Shown here in pieces: positions 21,846 through 29,268 of a stretch of DNA of 29,781 nt. The translations under genes and the position numbers were made by a program. Numbering within the stretch: position 1 is the first letter of the stretch; each line of letters opens with the position of its first letter. Below the pieces are notes generated by a model. The model was given only the letters and a program-made list of their open reading frames with translations. It was not told the DNA's origin and made no database searches. The stretch lies in contig CAKQLR010000022.1 of the NCBI GenBank assembly GCA_934254725.1, positions 1 through 29,781 of the forward strand, read 5' to 3'. The stretch is from an uncultured Clostridia bacterium. Its GTDB lineage: Bacteria; Bacillota; Clostridia; Christensenellales; Borkfalkiaceae.

Positions 21846-23336
21846 TTACAGACCGCGATAGACTATAATTCTTTCGTCGCCGTTTAACGGGTAAACAAGA
21901 CCCGTGTTGAACTTGTTTATTGTTTCCTCGCTCTCGCCGAGCTGTTTGCACACGTCCCACGCGGTATCGCCGCGCCTTGCCACATACACGCTTATAGCCG
22001 AAGTTTCCGCCTGTTTTTCTTCGCCTACGGTAACGCCTACAACGGTGTTTACGCTTTGGCAGGAACATTTGACGAAGCCCAAAGAAAGGGTGGCTTCAAG
22101 CTCGACTTCCGCGCGAAGTCTGTAAGAAAAGCTTTCTATCGTGGTGCACATAAGGCGAATATCCGCTTGGTTTACACCCTTTTCCGTCGCGAGCGGGAAG
22201 GAAAACGCGCCGTTTACGGGCACCTGATAATAGCCGTTCAGACTTTTTGTTATAGCGTATGCGGAAAGGATTCCGCTTACTGTGCCGTCATCCGCCAGCG
22301 TGACGTTTTCAACGCGCTCGCCCGTTACCGCGATAAGCTCTTCATCGCTCTGCGGGGCGAAACCCGTACCGGCAAATACCTTTTCAGTTACGCCGAAAGT
22401 GCCGTTAAACACGCAGGAATCGAAGTTTTGCTTTGCTATTTCCACTTCGTTCACGGGTGAGTACGCGTCCGAAACGAACTCCCTCTCCGAAACGGTGCAC
22501 GCCATGGCTTTGATTATTATATCGAAATTAAAGGTGAAATCCGTGTAGTTTTTGTCCTCGTCAACCACGGCTTTGAGGGACGAGCGCACGAACGGTGCGG
22601 CAGCGGTGGCGGTCATATCGGGCGTTACGCCTTCTATCTCAACCTCGGTTCTGAACGGAATTTTTCTCTCTTCTGCTATTATAGCGTTTTTTTCTCCGTT
22701 TTGCAAGTTAAGAAGCCTTAAAAATATATTTCCGTCTACAATAACGCTGCCAACGCCGCACTGCACTTCCGAAATGCAGGCGCACTCGGTACGCATGAGG
22801 ACGTCCGAAACGCGATAGTTTACGCGGAATTCCTCCTCTATCGCCTCGCGGGTTTCGCCGAAGCCGACTATCGTGCAGAAGGGCGCTTTATCGTTTTTGC
22901 ATAAAAGACCTTCGCCCTTAAGCAGAGTTCTTTGTCTGTTTACGGTGACGCATTCGAGCCTTACGGTTACTTCCGTCTCTATTTTCTTCTGCCCGTTTTC
23001 AGTGTCAGTCACGACGGATTCGCCCTGATAACACGCGATAAAGGCGACTTTTTCTATTTTTACGTCGCTTTCCGCTTTAACTGAGAACTCCGCCCCGCAC
23101 TCCGTTTTCTTTAACTTACCGTCGTTGTCTTCATAAGCCAGATAAAAGGCTGCCCTGCCGGAGACGTTCACTCCGCCGGCAACGATTTCCTCGCCGCCCG
23201 GCAAAATGGAACACCCCACGGCAAGTACGGTTTTAATGTTTTCGGCTTCCTGAACGGAGCATTCCACGGTAAAAGTTTTGGTTATTGTTGCCCTTCCGTA
23301 AAATTCCGCGTTCGAGTATTCCGGCACACACTGCAT
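21846..23336 (-). CDS. SPOCS/LysM spore morphogenesis protein, SipL-like
   Basis: A 496-residue protein with repeated SPOCS (DUF3794) modules in the N-terminal 430 residues. Recurring strand patterns include TFTVECSVQEAENIKTVLAV, GRAAFYLAYEDNDGKLKKTE, RTECACISEVQCGVGSVIVD and KTVLAVGCSILPGGEEIVAG. A C-terminal LysM domain follows (VYVARRGDTAWDVCKQLGES, about 450-496). In Clostridioides difficile, SipL has this layout and binds SpoIVA through LysM to attach the spore coat; by analogy this acts on the forespore surface in the mother cell. The start is the ATG at 23336 behind AGGAGG; the open frame further upstream is not used. I see no clear sigma-E or sigma-K promoter. ispE follows. Confidence 0.8.
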   Translation of the reverse strand: MQCVPEYSNAEFYGRATITKTFTVECSVQEAENIKTVLAVGCSILPGGEEIVAGGVNVSGRAAFYLAYEDNDGKLKKTECGAEFSVKAESDVKIEKVAFIACYQGESVVTDTENGQKKIETEVTVRLECVTVNRQRTLLKGEGLLCKNDKAPFCTIVGFGETREAIEEEFRVNYRVSDVLMRTECACISEVQCGVGSVIVDGNIFLRLLNLQNGEKNAIIAEERKIPFRTEVEIEGVTPDMTATAAAPFVRSSLKAVVDEDKNYTDFTFNFDIIIKAMACTVSEREFVSDAYSPVNEVEIAKQNFDSCVFNGTFGVTEKVFAGTGFAPQSDEELIAVTGERVENVTLADDGTVSGILSAYAITKSLNGYYQVPVNGAFSFPLATEKGVNQADIRLMCTTIESFSYRLRAEVELEATLSLGFVKCSCQSVNTVVGVTVGEEKQAETSAISVYVARRGDTAWDVCKQLGESEETINKFNTGLVYPLNGDERIIVYRGL

Positions 23337-23398
23337 AATAAGATACCTCCTACGATTTACAACACTAATATATTTGCGAAATTTTAAGTTTAGAACAT

Positions 23399-23427
23399 TT
23401 GCTTTCATATTTGTTTTTTGATATAAT
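23399..23427 (+). promoter_or_regulatory. Leaderless-type promoter of the HAD phosphatase gene
   Basis: TTGCTT (23399-23404), 17-nt spacer, perfect TATAAT (23422-23427), then six Ts and the ATG at 23434. Transcription should begin at or next to the start codon. Confidence 0.75.
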
Positions 23428-23433
23428 TTTTTT

Positions 23434-24135
23434 ATGAAGAAATTTAAATTTTTGCTTGCGGATGCAGACGACACGATAATGGACTTTCACAAGGCGGAGC
23501 ACAGCGCACTTATCGCCGCACACGTTCGTTTCGGAGTGCCTTACACCGATTATTATCTGAATATGTATTCGGAGATAAACGATTCGCTGTGGAAGGCTTA
23601 CGAGCGGGGAGAGCTGTCCTCTTCGGACGAGATTGCAAGGACAAGGTTTAAAATATACTTTGAAAAACGCGGACTTGAAATGGACGAAGTTGCTTTCAGA
23701 AACGAGTACGAAAAAAATCTTGCGCTCGGCTCGTTTGTTTTCGACGACGTTTTCCCCACCCTTAACAAAATTGCGGAAGCCGCGCGGTTTTACATTGTGA
23801 CCAACGGGCGCACGGTTATACAGAAAAGCAGGCTTGCGCTGAACGGCTTGGATAAGCTTGCCGAAGGCGTGTTTATTTCCGAAGAGATCGGCTTCAGAAA
23901 ACCGTCCGAGGAGTATTTCGATTACGTTGCGGATAACATAGAAGGCTTCGATATAAACGAGGCTCTTTTGCTGGGCGATTCGGTAACGGCGGATATGCCC
24001 GCTAAAAAGTTCGGATTCACAACCTGCCTTATCGACAGAAACCGCAGGTATGCCGATTGCAAAAATCCCGAAAAAGAGCTTAATGCTGATTACGTTATAA
24101 CAAGCTTCGAAGAGGCTGAAAAATTCTTTTTATAA
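23434..24135 (+). CDS. HAD-family nucleotidase, YjjG-like
   Basis: A 233-residue HAD subfamily IA phosphatase. Motif I is DADDT (about 10-14, nucleophile Asp first), motif II VTNGR (threonine near 119-120), motif III lysine in EEIGFRKPSEEYF (about 148-160), and motif IV LLGDSVTADM (about 175-184). The helical cap between 20 and 90 and the YjjG-style opening fit noncanonical pyrimidine nucleotidases that hydrolyse faulty dUMP/dTMP-type nucleotides. The next gene is dUTPase, supporting a nucleotide-sanitising role. The message appears leaderless. The last 17 bp of the gene are repeated 44 bp further on (24164-24180), just before dut. Confidence 0.85.
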   Translation: MKKFKFLLADADDTIMDFHKAEHSALIAAHVRFGVPYTDYYLNMYSEINDSLWKAYERGELSSSDEIARTRFKIYFEKRGLEMDEVAFRNEYEKNLALGSFVFDDVFPTLNKIAEAARFYIVTNGRTVIQKSRLALNGLDKLAEGVFISEEIGFRKPSEEYFDYVADNIEGFDINEALLLGDSVTADMPAKKFGFTTCLIDRNRRYADCKNPEKELNADYVITSFEEAEKFFL

Positions 24136-24180
24136 ACACGGCGCGTTATAAATACGGCAAGGCAAAATTCTTTTTATAAA
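24120..24180. repeat. 17-bp direct repeat spanning the HAD gene 3' end
   Basis: AAAATTCTTTTTATAAA occurs at 24120-24136 (including the HAD stop codon) and at 24164-24180, next to the dut ribosome site. It looks like a short local duplication. Confidence 0.8.
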
Positions 24181-24195
24181 TAAGGACTGGTAAAA

Positions 24196-24630
24196 ATGAA
24201 AATCAATATAAAAAAATTAAACGAAAAGGCGATAATCCCCACTTACGGCTCTGCTTACAGCGCGGGTGCGGATTTATACGCGCTTACCGACGAAGAAGTT
24301 GTTATTCAGCCGGGGCAGACGGCGTTTATTCACACGGGGCTTGCGACGGAAATTCCCGAAGGCTACGTGGGGCTGGTCTATGCGAGAAGCGGGCTTGCCT
24401 GCAAACAGGGACTTGCGCCCGCAAACAAGGTGGGAGTTATAGACTCTGACTACCGCGGGGAACTTGTGGTTGCGCTGTTCAATCAATCGGGCGAGGCTAA
24501 AACGGTCAAATACGGGGACAGAATTGCTCAGCTTGTAATAGCGCCATATCTTAAATGCGAGTTTATCGAAAGCGAAGAGTTATCGGATACAACAAGGGGT
24601 GCGGGCGGTTTCGGCTCCACCGGTAAATAA
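24196..24630 (+). CDS. dut: Deoxyuridine 5'-triphosphate nucleotidohydrolase (dUTPase)
   Basis: A 144-residue trimeric dUTPase that converts dUTP to dUMP and pyrophosphate, keeping uracil out of DNA and feeding thymidylate synthesis. All five motifs are present: SAGADLYA (about 22-29), YARSGLA (about 62-68), GVIDSDYRGEL (about 80-90) with the catalytic Asp, GDRIAQLVI (about 107-115), and the C-terminal flexible RGAGGFGSTG arm. The length is standard. AAGGA precedes the ATG. It follows the YjjG-like HAD gene by 60 bp, probably as one transcript, and is ended by a terminator. Confidence 0.96.
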   Translation: MKINIKKLNEKAIIPTYGSAYSAGADLYALTDEEVVIQPGQTAFIHTGLATEIPEGYVGLVYARSGLACKQGLAPANKVGVIDSDYRGELVVALFNQSGEAKTVKYGDRIAQLVIAPYLKCEFIESEELSDTTRGAGGFGSTGK

Positions 24631-24634
24631 AAAA

Positions 24635-24685
24635 ATTTTAATTCGGAAAAATTTCGGTTTAGAAAAAAGTTTTAATTCGGAAAAA
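24635..24685. repeat. Direct repeat in the dut 3' region
   Basis: TTTTAATTCGGAAAAA occurs twice (starting near 24635 and 24670), separated by about 19 bp, just before the dut terminator. It is probably a small local duplication. Confidence 0.6.
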
Positions 24686-24710
24686 GGGAGAAAAGCTTCT
24701 CTCTTTTTTT
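24686..24710 (+). terminator. Intrinsic terminator of dut
   Basis: A 7-bp stem (24686-24692 with 24697-24703, loop AAGC) is followed by seven Ts. Confidence 0.85.
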
Positions 24711-25022
24711 ATTCCCCTCTTTTTTGTTGTGCCCGACTGTCGGGTTGCCGCGGCTGTTACGGGGCAAACTTCATTTTATCAGGCGTACAACTGTCGGGAG
24801 CGTCGGAAAAAGTTTTATTTCCCCTCTCTTGCTCGGCGAGGGCGGGTTCTTCCTGCTGATTTAAGACATACTTAAAGGACGGCAATTGCTTGCCGTCCTT
24901 TAAGATGTGGGAATATATAAAGAAGTAGGGGGTATGTTCTTTTTATATGTCTGCATTTTAGCACTCAAATCTTAAATTATTCTTAAAATTTAAAAAAACT
25001 TTAAAAAAATATTTTTCAGTTT
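24711..25022. other. Intergenic region upstream of the two-component system, with a perfect hairpin and direct repeats
   Basis: No gene is seen here; the open frame at 24599-24859 only extends past dut and is low-complexity. A perfect 15-bp hairpin, CTTAAAGGACGGCAA (24871-24885) with its complement at 24890-24904, has no T-run on the plus strand. TCTTAAA occurs at 24970-24976 and 24981-24987, 11 bp apart, the spacing of OmpR-family binding half-sites, which suggests autoregulation of the downstream regulator. Confidence 0.6.
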
Positions 25023-25032
25023 AGTTTAAGCG

Positions 25033-25041
25033 TGGTATAAT
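25033..25041 (+). promoter_or_regulatory. Promoter of the two-component operon
   Basis: An extended -10, TGGTATAAT (25033-25041), has only a weak -35 about 16 nt upstream (TTTCAG). The leader of about 110 nt includes a short hairpin CGGTTG/CAACCG (about 25074-25094). Confidence 0.65.
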
Positions 25042-25156
25042 AGAATATATCCGATGATTTCGTTTCCCCATCGACGGTTGTTTTAGCGGCAACCGCCCGA
25101 GAAAAACGGAATTACACTAAAAAAAGGATTCATTCCATTCCTACAAGGGGTTTATT

Positions 25157-25834
25157 ATGCAGATACTTGTTGTTGAGGACGAACGTAGGCTTGCAGAAGC
25201 CATCGCTCAGATTTTAAAAGAAGAAAAATATCTCGTAGACGTAGTGTACAACGGAAAGGACGGGCTGGATTACGCACTGAGCGGAATTTACGACGTGGTT
25301 ATACTCGACGTAATGCTTCCGTTCAAAAGCGGCTTCGACGTGGTTGCCGAAATGCGCAATAAAAAAGTTACTACCCCCGTGTTGATACTTTCGGCAAGGG
25401 ATACCGTGGACGATAAAATTACAGGGCTTAACAAGGGCGCGGACGATTATATGACAAAGCCGTTCGCTCCGGAAGAACTTCTTGCCAGAGTAAAAGCGCT
25501 TTCGAGGCGGCAGGGCGAAGTAGTAATGGACAAAATTACGTTTGCGGATATAAATCTTACGTTTTCAGATTACTCTCTGAGCTGTAAAGACAAGTGCGTG
25601 CACCTCGGCTTTAAAGAGTTTGAAATTATGAAGATTTTAATGTCCAACGCAAAACGCATAGTGCTTAAGGACGACCTTATCTGCAAGGTCTGGGGTATGG
25701 ACTCCGACGCGGAAGACAACAACGTGGAAGCGTATATTTCCTTTTTGAGAAAGAAGCTGACTTTTATCGGTTCGAGCGTTTCCATTGCCACGGTAAGAAA
25801 GGTCGGATACATTCTGGAGGGCGGTAATGTTTAA
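25157..25834 (+). CDS. OmpR/PhoB-family response regulator
   Basis: A 225-residue transcription regulator. The receiver domain (1-115) has the acidic pocket ED (7-8), phospho-acceptor Asp51 in VVILDVMLPFKSG, the switch Ser79 and Lys101 in MTKPFAPEELL. The winged-helix output domain (about 130-222) has FKEFEIMKILMSNAKRIVLK, then VEAYISFLRKKL and the wing VRKVGYIL. It is phosphorylated by the kinase encoded next, whose ATG overlaps this stop by 8 bp. A GGGG run precedes the ATG. Direct repeats 180 bp upstream may be its own binding site. The signal and regulon are unknown. Confidence 0.93.
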   Translation: MQILVVEDERRLAEAIAQILKEEKYLVDVVYNGKDGLDYALSGIYDVVILDVMLPFKSGFDVVAEMRNKKVTTPVLILSARDTVDDKITGLNKGADDYMTKPFAPEELLARVKALSRRQGEVVMDKITFADINLTFSDYSLSCKDKCVHLGFKEFEIMKILMSNAKRIVLKDDLICKVWGMDSDAEDNNVEAYISFLRKKLTFIGSSVSIATVRKVGYILEGGNV

Positions 25835-27071
25835 AAAGCTGCGCAGGCGCTTTGTCGTTTTAATAATGATAATAACCGGACTTATAGTTATGGGAATTTT
25901 CATTGCGGTGTTCTCCGTGAACACGATAAATCTGAAAAATTCCTATAACCGGGCGCTACAGGCTTTGGCAGAACAGGATATAACAACCGACGAGGACAAG
26001 GAGTTTACGCTCCCCTCCGACTTAAAATATCTGAGCGGCGTAGTAAAGATAGAAGCCGTTTACATTAACGACAAACTTCAGGCGGAGATAGTGGCAAAAC
26101 AAAAGGGAACTACCTGTTCCACCGAAGAGCTTTACGAAATTACAAACGAGATAATTATGACAAAAAAGACGAACGGAGTGCTCAGAGACCATGAAATTCG
26201 CTTTTTCGTCATGAAGGACGAGTTCAACAGATATGTTATAACTTACTGTAAGACCGTTCACGAAACAAGGTTCGTGGTGAAGATGCACGGCGTTTCCATA
26301 ACCTGCTGCATTCTGTGCCTTATTGGTATTTTTGCAGTGAGCGAATATATGTCGTACAAGTTTATACAGCCTGCGGAAACGGCGTGGGAACAGCAAAGCC
26401 GTTTTATTGCGGACGCCTCTCACGAGCTGAAAACCCCGCTTACCGTTATACTCGCAAACAACAACATAATGCTCAATCACGTTGAAAATAAAGAGGACGA
26501 AAAGTGGCTTCTCAGCACAAAGGAAGAAGCCGAAACGATGAAACGCATGCTGGAAGATATGCTGTACCTTGCAAAGTCCGACGCGCGCATGCTTAAAAGC
26601 GACGACAAAACGCTGGATTTATCCGAAATTTTGTTTGCCTGCTCGCTTACTTTCGACTCCGTTGCGTTTGAAAAGGGCATTATCATAAACACCGACATAG
26701 AAAAGAACATAGAAGTAAAAGGCGACGAAAACGAGCTGCGCGCCGTTATAGGCATACTGATAGACAACGCGGTTAAATTTTCGCATAACAATAAGAATAT
26801 AGATATAACCCTTAAAGCCGTTAAAAACAAAGCGGTATTCACCGTGACGGATTTCGGCGAGGTTATTCCCGACAGCGAATTAAAGAAAATTTTCGACAGA
26901 TTTTACCAGACGGATAAGGTCAGAACAAAACAAGGCGGAGGCGCAGGCTTGGGACTTGCGATTGCAAAATCTTCCGTGGAAAGAATGAAAGGCGAAATTA
27001 AATGCCAGAGCAGCGAAGGAAACGGCACTACGTTTACCGTCACTCTGCCGATGTTTATTCAGAACGCGTAA
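25827..27071 (+). CDS. Sensor histidine kinase
   Basis: A 414-residue membrane kinase. Helix 1 is at 9-31, an extracytoplasmic sensor of about 120 residues follows, and helix 2 spans 156-177. A short linker without an obvious full HAMP leads to HisKA with DASHELKTPLTV (His199). HATPase_c has N-box LIDNAVKFS (Asn near 314), a G1-like segment TDFGEVIPD (341-349), F-box IFDRFYQ and G2 GGGAGLGLAI (370-379). The G1 box is altered: the second glycine of DxGxG is Val346. Other ATP-binding residues are intact, so activity is likely retained, but this is worth noting. Translation couples to the regulator through GGAGG in its 3' end. Confidence 0.92.
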   Translation: MFKKLRRRFVVLIMIITGLIVMGIFIAVFSVNTINLKNSYNRALQALAEQDITTDEDKEFTLPSDLKYLSGVVKIEAVYINDKLQAEIVAKQKGTTCSTEELYEITNEIIMTKKTNGVLRDHEIRFFVMKDEFNRYVITYCKTVHETRFVVKMHGVSITCCILCLIGIFAVSEYMSYKFIQPAETAWEQQSRFIADASHELKTPLTVILANNNIMLNHVENKEDEKWLLSTKEEAETMKRMLEDMLYLAKSDARMLKSDDKTLDLSEILFACSLTFDSVAFEKGIIINTDIEKNIEVKGDENELRAVIGILIDNAVKFSHNNKNIDITLKAVKNKAVFTVTDFGEVIPDSELKKIFDRFYQTDKVRTKQGGGAGLGLAIAKSSVERMKGEIKCQSSEGNGTTFTVTLPMFIQNA

Positions 27072-27163
27072 TTGCGGTCAGATGATTTTTCTGAAATGTA
27101 ATTGATAAATGACTTTCGGGAATGTAATTGCGGCGAAGTAAATTCAGCCGAAAGCAAAAAAAT

Positions 27164-27211
27164 ACGCTTGTGGCAACTTGTGTAAACAGACGGTTGTCTC
27201 AAGCGTTTTTT
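27164..27211 (+). terminator. Intrinsic terminator of the two-component operon
   Basis: ACGCTTG (27164-27170) pairs with CAAGCGT (27200-27206), an inner CAAC/GTTG helix extends it, and six Ts follow. Confidence 0.75.
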
Positions 27212-27225
27212 ATTTGAATTGTGTA

Positions 27226-27246
27226 GATAATGCGCGATAAAGGCGG
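27226..27246 (+). repeat. Copy of the recurring intergenic motif
   Basis: It reads GATAATGCGCGATAAAGG plus CGG and is followed by CTTTTTA. It lies just beyond the two-component terminator and immediately 3' of the convergent membrane-protein gene. It is the best match to the inferred consensus. Confidence 0.65.
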
Positions 27247-27250
27247 CTTT

Positions 27251-27793
27251 TTATGTTTCTTGGTTTGGGATTCCGTTCTTCCCCTCTTCTTCCCTGTCCA
27301 TTTTTTTAAGCGCGAAATGACCGTAAACGCCGAAACCTAAATACAGGAGAACGTATGCATGCATGAGCAAATCTACAACGGGAAATTCGCCCGAATAAGT
27401 CGCGAGTACAATCAAAGCAATCGTATCGAGAGTGAACAGAACAAGGGCGATTATCAGCCAGACAGGCTTTTTCTTTCCGAAATAGAAACACAAAAAATAT
27501 ACTGCCAGAATAATAACGGCTACGGCGACAAGCGCGATAAGCACGCCGACGGGTAAAGCGTCGCCCGGATTTATGCCCTCCGCAGCTATTTTGCCCGTAA
27601 GCACCATTCCGAAAAACGTAAGATAATAAGGAATTGAAGCAGAAAACAGAAAATACGTTTCCGAACCGCAAAACAGCAGTATTATATTGACAAGAGTGAG
27701 AGCTATTACGAGAAGCAGATTTAAACGCGCGGTCAGATATCTGCGCTGCAACCTTTCGCGGGGATCTGCACTTTGCTTATAACCGAAATTCAT
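27251..27793 (-). CDS. Small integral membrane protein, unknown function
   Basis: A 180-residue protein with a basic N-terminal cytosolic part (KQSADPRERLQRRYLTARLN) and five hydrophobic helices: about 25-42, 50-68, 82-104, 111-131 and 138-157. A charged C-terminus (KKMDREEEGKNG) follows. No conserved catalytic motif is visible and I do not recognise a family. The ATG at 27793 is preferred over one four codons upstream because AAGGA lies 11 nt before it, whereas the upstream ATG overlaps that site. The gene is monocistronic, with its own strong promoter. Confidence 0.7.
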   Translation of the reverse strand: MNFGYKQSADPRERLQRRYLTARLNLLLVIALTLVNIILLFCGSETYFLFSASIPYYLTFFGMVLTGKIAAEGINPGDALPVGVLIALVAVAVIILAVYFLCFYFGKKKPVWLIIALVLFTLDTIALIVLATYSGEFPVVDLLMHAYVLLYLGFGVYGHFALKKMDREEEGKNGIPNQET

Positions 27794-27818
27794 TTTTGGA
27801 AGCATCCTTTTTTATTTA

Positions 27819-27848
27819 ATTTTATCACACGGTTTGCTGTTTTGTCAA
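27819..27848 (-). promoter_or_regulatory. Promoter of the 27793 membrane-protein gene
   Basis: On the minus strand a consensus TTGACA (27848-27843), an 18-nt spacer and an extended -10 TGATAAAAT (27827-27819). AAGGA follows before the start codon. Confidence 0.8.
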
Positions 27849-27922
27849 GCGCAGGGCTTGCGTTGCGCATCGGGTTTCATCGCCCGATTTTTTTACAATA
27901 AGAGGAATGTGCCTTAAAACGC

Positions 27923-27951
27923 TTGCTTTTCGGCGTTTTTTTGCGTATAAT
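27923..27951 (+). promoter_or_regulatory. Promoter of tRNA-Leu
   Basis: TTGCTT (27923-27928), 17-nt spacer, TATAAT (27946-27951), with the tRNA starting 35 nt further on. It shares the -35 with three protein-gene promoters in this window. Confidence 0.75.
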
Positions 27952-27986
27952 ATTTGTGTAACCAATGCTTCGGCTTTCGGTTATTT

Positions 27987-28070
27987 GCGGATGTGGCGGA
28001 ACTGGCAGACGCGCCAGCCTTAGGAGCTGGTGTCACCGACGTGGGGGTTCGAGTCCCTTCATCCGCACCA
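27987..28070 (+). tRNA. tRNA-Leu (anticodon UAG)
   Basis: It has acceptor stem GCGGATG/CATCCGC, a D-arm with GGAACTGGCAGAC, and anticodon stem CCAGC/GCTGG around CTTAGGA (anticodon TAG, leucine CUA). A long class II variable arm (about GTGTCACCGAC), T-loop TTCGAGT, discriminator A and encoded CCA (28068-28070) complete it. Confidence 0.97.
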
Positions 28071-28107
28071 AAATCGGGACGGACTTTGCTTCGTTCCGAT
28101 TTTTTAT
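28071..28107 (+). terminator. Intrinsic terminator of tRNA-Leu
   Basis: AATCGG/CCGATT with inner ACG/CGT pairs around GACTTTGCTT is followed by TTTTTT. An almost identical terminator occurs at 29098-29131. Confidence 0.85.
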
Positions 28108-28136
28108 CAAAAACGGGAATCGGGAGGGTGCCGATC

Positions 28137-29008
28137 ATGAATGATAACAGAAATTTCAAAAAAGAGTATGACGCCTTTTTAAAGAAGGTTCCGTATCAGA
28201 CGACAGTTATTGACGGCGTGAAGGTAAGATATCAATATGGCGGCAAGGACGGAGCGCCTGTCATTCTCTTTTTTCACGGATTGGAGATGCAGGAAATGTG
28301 GATGCCGTATGCCGAAAAGCTCGGGAAGAAATACAGATTTGTTATTTATGAATATCCGTTTTATACCACTAACGCGGACGAGCAGATCGACTTTGCTGCA
28401 AAACTATTGAAAGCGCTGTCTATTGAAAAAGTGATTTTGATCGGCGCAAGCGACGGCGGTGTATATGCCCAGATTTTTGCGAAAAGACACCCGGAATCCG
28501 TTTTGTCAATGATCCTGACGACTACTTTGACTGTGGACTCCGATTATGTAAGAGATATTAAAAAAGAGCGCTTTTCAACCCCTATATTCCTTCTTTTACT
28601 GAAACTTGTTCCCGCAAAAACGGAAATGAAATTGTTGTTAAAAAAAGCACGGGATTTTTGGAATGCGAATCGGAAGAGGATTGGGAATACGGCAAAGGTT
28701 TCTACGAAACGGTGGCTTCCGACCTGAACTATAAACAGCGGTTTATTCATAGTTTCAAGTGTGTATATATGCTGAAGGACTATCCGTATTTCAAAGAAAG
28801 CGATTTCGAGTATCTGATGGAAAAAATACAAGTTCTCATCCCGGAGAAAGACATTTTCAAAAAAGAAGATCAGGACCGTCTTGCGGATTTATTCAGAAAA
28901 CTCGATGCGGAAATTCTCAGTGTTCCGGGCGGGCATGTGGGATTTATAGTTCGGTCAGAGTATTATATTGACTTAATGGAAAAGTTCCTGGAGAAAAACG
29001 AGATCTGA
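28137..29008 (+). pseudogene. Alpha/beta hydrolase interrupted by a frameshift
   Basis: The two frames together give a hydrolase of about 290 residues. Frame 1 (28137-28727) has the oxyanion HG in FFHGLEMQEMW (about 46-56) and nucleophile elbow GASDGG (Ser105). The reading then continues in another frame from about 28646 to 29008, which holds the probable acid (LIPEKDIF) and the catalytic histidine in VPGGHVGFIV. The switch falls at a run of seven As (28640-28646): a minus-one shift there gives KKSTGFLECESEED and rejoins the coherent frame, consistent with loss of one A. Without correction the product lacks Asp and His. GGGAGG precedes the ATG. Programmed frameshifting on A AAA AAA or a sequencing error are alternatives. 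The substrate is unknown. Confidence 0.8.
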
Positions 29009-29097
29009 ATGGTAAGATAAGAGTGCCGAAGAAATAAACCACCTTATTACGATACATACTTTAAGTGATTTTGAAAAGATTAAGACTTTTGCGTTCA

Positions 29098-29131
29098 CAC
29101 GTCGGAACGGAATTTGCTTCGTTCCGACTTT
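29098..29131 (+). terminator. Terminator after the hydrolase, near-copy of the tRNA-Leu terminator
   Basis: GTCGGAACG and CGTTCCGAC form a perfect 9-bp stem around GAATTTGCTT, then TTTTT. Over about 34 bp it differs from 28074-28107 at only a few positions, and those near the stem ends form base pairs. This suggests a duplication with compensating change or gene conversion. Confidence 0.85.
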
Positions 29132-29186
29132 TTATTATGAAAATATGCCACACGCGGCGGTATTCCCTATTTTTCACATCAAGTAT

Positions 29187-29223
29187 AACGGGCTGTAAGT
29201 TATTTCTTGCAGTCCGTTTTTTG
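29187..29223 (+). terminator. Second intrinsic terminator
   Basis: A 13-bp stem with two G-T pairs (29187-29199 with 29206-29218, loop TTATTT) is followed by TTTT. It has no gene of its own upstream, so it acts as a backup or is left from a lost gene. Confidence 0.85.
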
Positions 29224-29239
29224 TTGCGGCATTAAAACG

Positions 29240-29268
29240 TTGAAAAATTCGGGGAATTATGCTATAAT
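29240..29268 (+). promoter_or_regulatory. Promoter of the flavodoxin-fold gene
   Basis: TTGAAA (29240-29245), 17-nt spacer, extended -10 TGCTATAAT (29260-29268). Confidence 0.8.

Noticed and set aside
23337..23474. Upstream extension of the SipL-like protein
   Set aside because: The extra 46 residues overlap the divergent HAD gene and promoter; AGGAGG marks the ATG at 23336.
27918..27940. Hairpin AACGC/GCGTT plus T-run as a terminator before tRNA-Leu
   Set aside because: Short stem that coincides with the -35 and spacer of a good tRNA promoter; no plus-strand gene upstream needs it.
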